Translations under genes and position numbers: made by a program | Shown: piece by piece, positions 54,046 through 64,000 of the stretch | Numbering within the stretch: the first letter of the stretch is position 1 | Layout of the letters: every line of letters begins with the position of its first letter | Notes under the pieces: model-generated | Databases searched by the model: none | What the model was told of the DNA's origin: nothing | What the model saw: the letters and a program-made list of their open reading frames with translations, nothing else | Assembly (NCBI RefSeq): GCF_004117875.1 | Contig: NZ_RAHW01000004.1 | Coordinates: 124,001-188,000, forward strand | Reading direction: 5' to 3' | Length of the DNA stretch: 64,000 bases | From: Geomonas oryzae | Lineage (GTDB): Bacteria > Desulfobacterota > Desulfuromonadia > Geobacterales > Geobacteraceae

Positions 54046-55860
54046 GTGGTTCACGACGCCTGCACAGGCACAGGAAAGTCCTTCGATAAGAAGTTCAGGA
54101 CCCGCATCTTCCATCCCGTAGCCGGTCTTATCTTCCTCACCTTCCTGCTCATCACCCAAGCGGCACTCGCCGCTGCCGGGGGGCTCCTCCCCGACCAACC
54201 GGTCCATTTCGACCCCGCCTCGACCATCGTGGTGGGGGGAGACCGGGCCTATCCACCTTACGAATTCATCGACAAGGACGGCAACCCCGCCGGTTACAAC
54301 GTCGACCTGACGCGCGCCATCGCCGAGGTGATGGGGATGAAGGTCGAGTTCCGCTTCGGCAACTGGTCCGAGGTGCGCGCCGGGCTCCAGGACGGCCACA
54401 TCGACATCCTGCAGGGGCTTTCCTACTCGGCGCAGCGTCTGCAATCGGTCGACTTCTCTCCGCCGCACACCATCGTGCACCACGCCATCTTCGCAAGACG
54501 CGACACGAAACCGGTGAAGGGGCTCGAGGGGCTGCGCGGCAAGAAGGTGCTGGTCTTCCAGGACGGCATCATGCACGAGCGCCTGAAGCAGCTGGGCTTC
54601 GCGAAGGATCTGGTCCTCACCCCCACCCCGGCCGAGGCGATGCGGCTTTTAGCCTCCGGGCAGTGCGACTACGCCGTGGTGGCGCAGCTTCCGGGGATGT
54701 ACCTGATCCGCGAACTGCGTTTGACCAACGTGGTCCCGGTGGCGAAAGCGGTGGTGAGCGAGCAGTACTGCTACGCGGTGAGCCGCGGCAACAAGGAACT
54801 GCTGTCCCGGTTCAACGAGGGGCTCGCCATCGTGATCAAGACCGGCCAGTACGCCGAGATCTACAACCGCTGGCTCGGCGTGAACGATCCCCCACGGGTG
54901 ACGCGGGAGCTCGCCATCAGGTACGGCGCCATGATCCTCGTGCCGCTTCTCGTGATCCTGGCGGTCACCGCGCTCTGGTCGAAGACCCTGCACAAACGGG
55001 TCGCCGAGCGCACCACCGCTCTAGCCCAGGAGGTGGCCGAGCGCAACAAGGCGCTGGACGCGCTGAAGCGCCACCAGGACAAGCTGATCCAGGCGGACAA
55101 GATGGCCTCGCTAGGCACGCTCGTCTCCGGCGTCGCCCACGAGATCAACAACCCAAACGGCCTGTTGCTCCTCGACATCCCGGTCTTGAAGCGCGTGCAC
55201 GACGACGCGGGTGAGATCCTGGAGGCCCATTTCCAGGATCACGGCGACTTCATGCTGGGGGGCGTTCCTTACTCGGAGATGCGCGAGGAGATCCCGCGCA
55301 TCCTGGACGAGATGCAGGACGGCGCCCAGCGCATCAAGCGCATCGTCAACGATCTCAAGGACTTCGCCCGCAAGGACATGGGGCAGAAGACGCTCATCGA
55401 CCTGGACGCGGTGGTGCGAACGGCGCTGCGCCTCGTCGACCCGACCATCCGCTCCTCGACGAACCATTTCCAGGCTGTACTGCACGGCTCGCTTCCGAAC
55501 GTGCTCGGCAACGGCCAGCGCCTGGAGCAGGTCGTCGTCAATCTCGTGCTGAACGCCTGCCAGGCGCTCCCGGACCGGGAGTGCGGCGTGTTCATCGGCA
55601 CGAGCTATGAGCAGACGGAAGGGGTGGTCCGGCTCCAGGTAACCGACCAGGGGGTGGGGGTGGCGGAAGAGCATCTGCCGTACCTCATGGACCCCTTCTT
55701 CACCACCAAAAGGGACAGCGGCGGAACCGGCCTCGGGCTTTCGGTCTCCGCGGGTATCGTGGAGGAGCACGGCGGCGCGCTGCAGTTTTATTCCGTTGCC
55801 GGCTCCGGCACCACCGTCACCCTCTCGCTGCCCGTCCCCGACAGGAGTAGGAAAGCATGA
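54046..55860 (+). CDS. Sensor kinase with periplasmic binding-protein domain
   Basis: The 604-aa protein has an N-terminal signal or anchor helix (about 18-38), a periplasmic SBP_bac_3-type domain (about 45-275; GGDRAYPPYEFIDKDGNPAGYNVDL), a transmembrane helix (about 290-310), a coiled coil, HisKA (GVAHEINNPNG) and HATPase_c (NACQALPDRE, DQGVGV, GGTGLGLSVS). The kinase core is DctB-like but the sensor is a binding-protein fold instead of a Cache domain. GTG at 54046 follows AAGGAT; GTG 54013 is an alternative. It is translationally coupled to the regulator gene (ATGA overlap). Confidence 0.9.
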   Translation: MVHDACTGTGKSFDKKFRTRIFHPVAGLIFLTFLLITQAALAAAGGLLPDQPVHFDPASTIVVGGDRAYPPYEFIDKDGNPAGYNVDLTRAIAEVMGMKVEFRFGNWSEVRAGLQDGHIDILQGLSYSAQRLQSVDFSPPHTIVHHAIFARRDTKPVKGLEGLRGKKVLVFQDGIMHERLKQLGFAKDLVLTPTPAEAMRLLASGQCDYAVVAQLPGMYLIRELRLTNVVPVAKAVVSEQYCYAVSRGNKELLSRFNEGLAIVIKTGQYAEIYNRWLGVNDPPRVTRELAIRYGAMILVPLLVILAVTALWSKTLHKRVAERTTALAQEVAERNKALDALKRHQDKLIQADKMASLGTLVSGVAHEINNPNGLLLLDIPVLKRVHDDAGEILEAHFQDHGDFMLGGVPYSEMREEIPRILDEMQDGAQRIKRIVNDLKDFARKDMGQKTLIDLDAVVRTALRLVDPTIRSSTNHFQAVLHGSLPNVLGNGQRLEQVVVNLVLNACQALPDRECGVFIGTSYEQTEGVVRLQVTDQGVGVAEEHLPYLMDPFFTTKRDSGGTGLGLSVSAGIVEEHGGALQFYSVAGSGTTVTLSLPVPDRSRKA

Positions 55861-57263
55861 AAAAGACCCTTTTCCCCGCGTTCAGCATCCTGCTTGTGGA
55901 CGACGAGCCGGCCTGGCTCAAGTCCTTCTCGCTCACGTTGAAGAGCTGCGCCGGGATCAACAACATCGTGACCTGCCAGGAGAGCCGCGAGGTGATGAGG
56001 CTTCTCGACCAGGGGGGGATCGGCCTCGTGCTCCTGGATCTCACCATGCCGCAGGTGGCCGGTGAAACACTCTTGCAGCAGATCGGCGAGCGGCATCCCG
56101 GGATCATGACCATCATCGTGAGCGGCATGAATCAGCTGGAGACCGCGGTGCGCTGCATGAAGCTCGGCGCCTTCGACTACATCGTGAAGACCGATGAGGA
56201 GGACCGGCTGGTCGGCGGAGTGATGCGCGCCATCCGGATTCTGGAGCTGCAGCAGGAGTTCCGCACCATGTCGGACCGCATGCTGTCGAGGCAGTTGCAG
56301 CATCCCGAGGCGTTCACCGAGATCGTGACCGGCGACCCGCGCATGCAGGACCTCTTCAACTACGTCGAGGCCGTTTCGCCAAGCCACCAGCCGCTTCTGA
56401 TCACCGGGGAGAGCGGCGTCGGCAAGGAGCTGATCGCGCGTGCCGTGCATACCTTAAGCGGTTGTTCCGGGCCGCTTGTCGCCGTCAACGTTGCGGGCCT
56501 CGATGACACGGTGTTTGCCGATACCCTTTTCGGGCACGTCCGCGGCGCCTACACCGGTGCCGATCAGGCGCGTCCGGGCATGATCGAACAGGCGGGTAAC
56601 GGCACGCTGTTTCTGGACGAGATCGGCGACCTGAGCATCGCGTCGCAGGTCAAGCTCTTGCGCCTGCTGCAGGAGGGTGAGTACTTCCCGCTGGGGGGGG
56701 ACCGCCCCAAGCGGATGAACGCCCGCATCGTCGTGGCAACGCACCGCGACCTGGCGGAGCGGGAGGCGGCCGGAGAGTTCCGGCGCGACCTTTACTACCG
56801 CCTCTGCACCCATAAGATACACATCCCCCCCCTGCGCGACCGGGTGGGCGACATACCTTTGCTCCTGGAGTATTTTTTGGCCGAGGCGGCTAAATCGCTG
56901 GGGAAAAAGAAGCCGACCCCGCCAAAGGAGCTCGCCCAGATCCTCGCCACCTACAGCTTTCCCGGAAACGTGAGGGAGCTGCGCGGCATGGTGTACAACG
57001 CGGTGAGCCTGCACAAGGAACGCATCCTCAGCATGGACAGCTTCCTTAAAGCCATAGGGCAGAGCCGCAGCGACGCCCCCCTTCCCGCGCAGGGGCAAAA
57101 CCCTTTTGCCGTTTTCGAACGCCTTCCCACTTTTGCCGAGGCGGCGGAACTGCTCGTCGAGGAGGCGATATCCCGGGCCAACGGCGTGCAGGCCATTGCG
57201 GCGCGCCTTCTCGGCATCTCGGCCCCCGCACTCAACAAGCGTCTCAAGATGTCGCGTAAGTAG
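55857..57263 (+). CDS. Sigma-54-dependent response regulator (DctD-like)
   Basis: The 468-aa protein has a receiver (D15, D16, phospho-acceptor D61, K111), an AAA+ sigma-54 activator domain (160-390; Walker A GESGVGKE 184-191, Walker B LFLDEIGD) and a C-terminal Fis-type HTH (QAIAARLLGISAPALNKRL). The sigma-54 contact loop is GAYTGA (230-235) instead of the usual GAFTGA, a tolerated variant. It probably responds to the coupled kinase and activates dctA through the dyad at 57380. Confidence 0.92.
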   Translation: MKKTLFPAFSILLVDDEPAWLKSFSLTLKSCAGINNIVTCQESREVMRLLDQGGIGLVLLDLTMPQVAGETLLQQIGERHPGIMTIIVSGMNQLETAVRCMKLGAFDYIVKTDEEDRLVGGVMRAIRILELQQEFRTMSDRMLSRQLQHPEAFTEIVTGDPRMQDLFNYVEAVSPSHQPLLITGESGVGKELIARAVHTLSGCSGPLVAVNVAGLDDTVFADTLFGHVRGAYTGADQARPGMIEQAGNGTLFLDEIGDLSIASQVKLLRLLQEGEYFPLGGDRPKRMNARIVVATHRDLAEREAAGEFRRDLYYRLCTHKIHIPPLRDRVGDIPLLLEYFLAEAAKSLGKKKPTPPKELAQILATYSFPGNVRELRGMVYNAVSLHKERILSMDSFLKAIGQSRSDAPLPAQGQNPFAVFERLPTFAEAAELLVEEAISRANGVQAIAARLLGISAPALNKRLKMSRK

Positions 57264-57289
57264 CCAGACACAGAAGAGAGTAGCCCGCC

Positions 57290-57314
57290 GCGCCCTTCGG
57301 GGCGCTTTTTTTTT
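57290..57314 (+). terminator. Terminator after the regulator gene
   Basis: GCGCCC pairs with GGGCGC over a TTCG loop, followed by nine T residues. Confidence 0.85.
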
Positions 57315-57379
57315 CTCCCTTTTTTTTCCTCGGCACCCCCTCCTGTACCCTGCAAACCGTCCCGCAACCGGCAATGGTG

Positions 57380-57411
57380 TTAACCATGGTTAAGATCTTA
57401 ACCAGGGTTAA
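57380..57411. promoter_or_regulatory. Candidate upstream activator site (32-bp imperfect dyad)
   Basis: TTAACCATGGTTAA and TTAACCAGGGTTAA form a dyad around GATC, with two mismatches. It lies about 175 bp upstream of the -12 element of dctA, the right distance for a bacterial enhancer-binding protein. The neighbouring regulator is the likely binder, which is inference. The 397-bp gap contains this site, the terminator and the promoter. Confidence 0.7.
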
Positions 57412-57555
57412 GTGACGCATACCGCCGAAAATACGCGCCTTTTCCAATTGCAATAGCAAAGGTGTTTTCTTTGGTTAATCCCTTTGAAGGGGTTTCTCGC
57501 GCTTAAAACGTTATTTTTGTATTTGATTCCGGATGCTTACATTCGTATACACACC

Positions 57556-57572
57556 TTGGTATTCGTCTTGCT
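57556..57572 (+). promoter_or_regulatory. Sigma-54 (-24/-12) promoter of dctA
   Basis: TTGGTATTCGTCTTGCT has GG and GC ten bases apart, the invariant spacing of -24/-12 promoters, and lies about 90 bp before the dctA ATG. Confidence 0.8.
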
Positions 57573-57660
57573 GATATGAGGTGTCAAACGATGTTCCGGC
57601 GAAAAGAGCTGCAGATTCCATGAGCGGTTTTGCAATAGAAATATTTTCAAAGGAGAGACC

Positions 57661-58977
57661 ATGAAAGCGAAGAAGTTTTACCAGGTTCTGTACTTCCAGG
57701 TGTTGATGGCGATCTCGATCGGGGTGGCCCTGGGCTACTACCTGCCCGAGACCGGGGCGGAGATGAAGCCGCTGGGTGACGGGTTCATCAAGATGATCAA
57801 GATGATCATCACCCCCGTCATCTTCTGTACCGTGGTGACCGGCATCGCCGGCATGGACGACATGAAGAAGGTCGGGCGCGTCGGCGGCAAGGCGCTTTTG
57901 TACTTCGAACTCGTCTCTACCATGGCCCTGGGCATCGGTCTGCTGGTGATCAACGTGATCCAGCCGGGCGTCGGCATGAACGCGGACGTCACCAAGCTGG
58001 ACACCAAGGGGCTTGCCACCTACACCGCAACCGCCGCCAAATCCCACAGCTTCGCCGATTTCGCCCTGAGCATCATCCCCAACAGCGTAGTCGATGCCTT
58101 CGCCAAGGGTGAGATCCTCCAGGTGCTCTTCTTCGCCATCTTCTTCGGCATCGCCCTCTCCGCCCTGGGCGAGAAGGGAAAGCCGATCTACAAGTTCATC
58201 GATGACGTAGCCCACGCCCTTTTCGGGGTGGTCAACCTGATCATGAAGTTCGCCCCCATCGGCGCCTTCGGCGCGATGGCGTTCACCATCGGCAAATTCG
58301 GCCTGGGCTCCCTCGCCAAACTCGGCCTGCTGATGGGGAGCTTCTACCTCACCTGCCTTCTCTTCATCTTCGTGGTGCTCGGCACCATCGCCAAGATCTG
58401 CGGTTTCAACATCTTCAAGTTCATCTCCTACATCAAGGAAGAGCTCCTGGTGGTGCTCGGGACCTCGTCTTCCGAGTCGGCGCTGCCCCGCATGATGGCG
58501 AAGCTCGAGAATCTCGGGTGCACCAAGTCCGTCGTCGGCCTCGTCATCCCGACCGGCTACTCCTTCAACCTGGACGGCACCTCCATCTACCTGACCATGG
58601 CGGCGATCTTCGTTGCTCAGGCCACCAACACGCCGCTTACCCTTACCCAGACCATCACCATACTGGGTGTACTGATGCTCACCTCCAAGGGAGCGGCCGG
58701 CGTCACCGGCAGCGGCTTCGTCACCCTAGCCGCCACCTTCGCCGCGATCCCGACCATCCCGGTTGCGGGTCTTGCCCTCATCCTCGGCATCGACCGCTTC
58801 ATGTCCGAGGCGCGCGCGCTCACCAACCTGGTCGGCAACGGCGTAGCCACCGTGGTGGTCTCCCGCTGGGAAAAAGAGCTGGACGTCGAGCGCATGAGGC
58901 GCGTCCTGAACCACGAGGAGGTCGACATGCCCGAGATGGGGCTCCTCGAGCCGGAGCTGGAGCCGGAAGAAGCTTAA
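57661..58977 (+). CDS. dctA: C4-dicarboxylate symporter, DctA type
   Basis: The 438-aa membrane protein has about eight helices plus re-entrant loops. DAACS signatures are SSSES (near 275), [17 protein letters not shown] (near 300) and [18 protein letters not shown] (near 378). The [11 protein letters not shown] segment matches DctA better than glutamate transporter GltP. It imports succinate, fumarate and malate with protons or sodium. AAAGGAG precedes the ATG. It is controlled by the sigma-54 promoter and upstream dyad. Confidence 0.9.
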   Translation: MKAKKFYQVLYFQVLMAISIGVALGYYLPETGAEMKPLGDGFIKMIKMIITPVIFCTVVTGIAGMDDMKKVGRVGGKALLYFELVSTMALGIGLLVINVIQPGVGMNADVTKLDTKGLATYTATAAKSHSFADFALSIIPNSVVDAFAKGEILQVLFFAIFFGIALSALGEKGKPIYKFIDDVAHALFGVVNLIMKFAPIGAFGAMAFTIGKFGLGSLAKLGLLMGSFYLTCLLFIFVVLGTIAKICGFNIFKFISYIKEELLVVLGTSSSESALPRMMAKLENLGCTKSVVGLVIPTGYSFNLDGTSIYLTMAAIFVAQATNTPLTLTQTITILGVLMLTSKGAAGVTGSGFVTLAATFAAIPTIPVAGLALILGIDRFMSEARALTNLVGNGVATVVVSRWEKELDVERMRRVLNHEEVDMPEMGLLEPELEPEEA

Positions 58978-58986
58978 ACCGCTTAG

Positions 58987-59012
58987 GGCGGCCCCTTACG
59001 GGGCCGCCTTTT
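58987..59012 (+). terminator. Terminator after dctA
   Basis: GGCGGCCCC and GGGGCCGCC enclose a TTAC loop, followed by TTTT. Confidence 0.85.
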
Positions 59013-59119
59013 CGTTTGGTGCTTCCCCGTGGGGGAGCCCTGTCGAAGAGGGCGAGCATGCCGTTATTGCTCCCCTCTTTTTTTAAACTAAATTCAAGTA
59101 TCAACGGGAGGAACGCCTA

Positions 59120-61369
<2,250 letters not shown>

Positions 61370-61392
61370 TTTTCATCCCTTATTCATCGTGG

Positions 61393-61435
61393 TCCCCCGT
61401 TCCCCCTGCTCAGGCGGGAGCGGGGGATTTTTTTT
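61393..61435 (+). terminator. Terminator after maeB
   Basis: An 11-bp stem (CCCCCGTTCCC / GGGAGCGGGGG, one wobble) is followed by an eight-T run. Confidence 0.85.
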
Positions 61436-61439
61436 ATCC

Positions 61440-61863
61440 CGCCTTGTCTCCGTTTACGTCGTGTTTTATTTTGACGCTTCCCTGCACCCGTCCCCTGATA
61501 CCCCCGCCCCTTCACTGGTTCAGAGCTTACCAAGAAACGGAGCCGGCCACGTTTTATTTTTATAACGCTCGTTCGATCTACATCTCGGGTTGCTGCCACT
61601 TAAGGGCTATATATCCGTTTTTAATAGGTTGTAGCGCACACGATTTCACGTTTGCTTGCGATGCAAAAGCGTTTGCCCGTGACGGTAAATCCGGTAAGAC
61701 CAATTTTATTTACAAAGAAGTATAAAAGTGTTTGCCAAACATTCTGCATAGGAGTATATGAGTGTGGAGCGAGGCCGACCCCGGATTTTCGGCCAAAATA
61801 AAACAAACAAAATCTAATGTTGCACCCTTCGCTGGGGATGAAAACGGGGGGCGAGGAGGGAAG
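61440..61863 (+). other. Long AT-rich leader before sucC
   Basis: This gap holds no convincing gene. It has a local drop in GC, GCAAA-type repeats (TTTGCTTGCGATGCAAAAGCG near 61652) and a TATAAA at about 61724 that may be a -10. A separate promoter for sucCD is likely here, but I cannot place it. Confidence 0.4.
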
Positions 61864-63033
<1,170 letters not shown>

Positions 63034-63042
63034 GAGGGCGTC

Positions 63043-63915
63043 ATGAGCATAATGATCAACAAGGAGACCAGGGTCATCACCCAGGGAATCACCGGCGCCA
63101 CCGGTCTTTTCCACGCGCAGGGCGCCCGTGAATACGGCACTCAGATGGTCGGGGGGGTCACCCCGGGCAAGGGGGGGAGCGTCGTCGACGGCTTCCCGGT
63201 TTTCGACACGGTGGCCGAGGCGGTGCATGAGACCGGCGCCAACGCGAGCGTCATCTACGTCCCCCCCCCCTTCGCCGCCGACTCGATCATGGAGGCGGTG
63301 GATGCCGGGGTGGAGCTTGTCTGCTGCATCACCGAGGGGATCCCGGTGCTCGACATGGTGAAGGTCAAGCAGTACCTGGTCGGGAAGAAGACCCGCCTGG
63401 TCGGCCCCAACTGCCCGGGCGTCATCACCCCGGGCGAGTGCAAGATCGGCATCATGCCCGGCTACATCCACAAGCCGGGCAAGGTGGGGGTGGTCTCCCG
63501 AAGCGGCACGCTCACCTACGAGGCGGTCTGGCAGCTCACCTCGATAGGCCTCGGGCAGTCGACCTGCGTGGGGATCGGCGGCGACCCGGTGAACGGCACG
63601 AGCCATATCGACTGCCTGCGTCTCTTCGAGGAGGACCCGGAGACCGAGGCGGTGATCATGATCGGCGAGATCGGGGGGAGTGCGGAGGAGGAGGCGGCCC
63701 GCTTCGTCAAGGAGCACATGACGAAGCCCGTGGCGGCCTACATCGCAGGCGTCACCGCCCCTCCGGGAAAGAGGATGGGACATGCCGGCGCCATCATCTC
63801 CGGCGGCAAGGGGACCGCGACCGAGAAGGTGGCGGTCTTGAGGGAGTGCGGCATCAGCGTGGCGGATACGCCGGCCGAGATGGCCGAGGCGCTATTGAAG
63901 GTCTACAGACCGTGA
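63043..63915 (+). CDS. sucD: Succinyl-CoA synthetase alpha subunit
   Basis: The 290-aa protein has the CoA-binding [14 protein letters not shown] (residues 15-28), the [11 protein letters not shown] segment and the phospho-histidine in MGHAGAII (near 247). It begins 9 bp after sucC with an AGGAGGG RBS. Confidence 0.97.
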   Translation: MSIMINKETRVITQGITGATGLFHAQGAREYGTQMVGGVTPGKGGSVVDGFPVFDTVAEAVHETGANASVIYVPPPFAADSIMEAVDAGVELVCCITEGIPVLDMVKVKQYLVGKKTRLVGPNCPGVITPGECKIGIMPGYIHKPGKVGVVSRSGTLTYEAVWQLTSIGLGQSTCVGIGGDPVNGTSHIDCLRLFEEDPETEAVIMIGEIGGSAEEEAARFVKEHMTKPVAAYIAGVTAPPGKRMGHAGAIISGGKGTATEKVAVLRECGISVADTPAEMAEALLKVYRP

Positions 63916-63923
63916 CAAGGGGG

Positions 63924-63939
63924 CCGCACCACGGTGCGG
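63924..63939. repeat. Small intergenic palindrome
   Basis: CCGCACCACGGTGCGG lies just after sucD. It lacks a U-run and so is not a classic terminator. Confidence 0.35.
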
Positions 63940-63953
63940 CGGCGGAGAGCGAC

Positions 63954-64000
63954 ATGAAGAAGAAAGAGAACCCGCGTTATCACGTCCTCTCGGTTCGGGT
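63954..64000 (+). CDS. Truncated start of an unidentified gene
   Basis: ATG at 63954 follows GGCGGAGAG and opens MKKKENPRYHVLSVRV before the window ends. Too little is visible to name it; it lies 38 bp after sucD on the same strand. Confidence 0.5.
   Translation, partial: MKKKENPRYHVLSVR

Noticed and set aside
57322-57350. A second sigma-54 site (GGCACCCCCTCCTG...)
   Set aside because: The -24-like GGCAC lacks a GC dinucleotide ten bases after GG, so spacing fails.
61444-61725. 93-codon plus-strand frame before sucC
   Set aside because: It overlaps the maeB terminator end, has no RBS, and its composition is unlike the neighbouring genes.

Overview
The window looks like a chromosomal segment of a Geobacteraceae member (Desulfuromonadales; Geobacter, Geomonas or Citrifermentans type). 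Supporting signs are high GC with strong G/C third-position bias, a nine-heme cytochrome c, desulfoferrodoxin, many two-component and sigma-54 regulators, an HD-GYP protein, HDOD and CheX-like proteins, a membrane-bound heterodisulfide-reductase-like Fe-S protein, and MaeB plus SucCD carbon metabolism. No phage, transposase, CRISPR array or secondary-metabolite cluster was seen. The species call is inference from gene content; no database search was possible.

Layout. 1-6.4 kb: tail of a probable RNA helicase, a 40-aa zinc-finger peptide, a leftward mntH-usp pair, and a rightward HEAT-repeat/HD-GYP pair whose proteins share an N-terminal module. 6.4-13.2 kb: desulfoferrodoxin and a DUF4350 protein, Dabb and YchJ-like proteins, metY, an aminotransferase, an NtrX-like regulator and fxsA. 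13.3-19.5 kb: archaeal-type AdoMet synthetase, CheX-like protein, CNNM/CorC-type protein, the leftward htpX-terC operon behind a yybP-ykoY (Mn2+) riboswitch with an attenuator, and an ANTAR regulator. 19.7-28 kb: two tandem sensor kinases, Nudix hydrolase, HDOD protein, mnmA, an RdgC-like protein. 28-36.4 kb: nine-heme cytochrome and propeller lipoprotein (both with SHOCT-like tails), DUF503 protein, and a MacAB-like exporter with two permeases. 36.4-43.6 kb: pheA-tyrA-aroA-cmk-ispH-rpsA-ihfB followed by tRNA-Leu(UAA). 43.7-51.7 kb: small and accessory genes, a 19 x 21-bp minisatellite, a BON protein, an EF-G paralogue that appears to start at AUU, and a DUF523/DUF1722 protein. 51.8-64 kb: the Fe-S membrane reductase, a two-component system (periplasmic-binding-domain kinase plus sigma-54 activator), dctA behind a -24/-12 promoter and an upstream dyad, maeB and sucCD.

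How the genes work together. The last 10 kb reads as a C4-dicarboxylate module: sensing, sigma-54 activation, uptake by DctA, conversion of malate to pyruvate by MaeB, and the TCA-cycle succinyl-CoA synthetase. The 36-43 kb block links aromatic amino-acid synthesis to the cmk-rpsA-ihfB group known from other Proteobacteria, with ispH inserted. Metal and oxidative-stress functions recur (MntH, TerC under a Mn2+ riboswitch, desulfoferrodoxin, HtpX).

Intergenic DNA holds several families of dispersed imperfect palindromes. The most interesting leads are the complete dctA control circuit, the Mn riboswitch over htpX-terC, the AUU-started EF-G, the cytochrome/lipoprotein pair with matching tails, the HEAT/HD-GYP pair and the 21-bp minisatellite.
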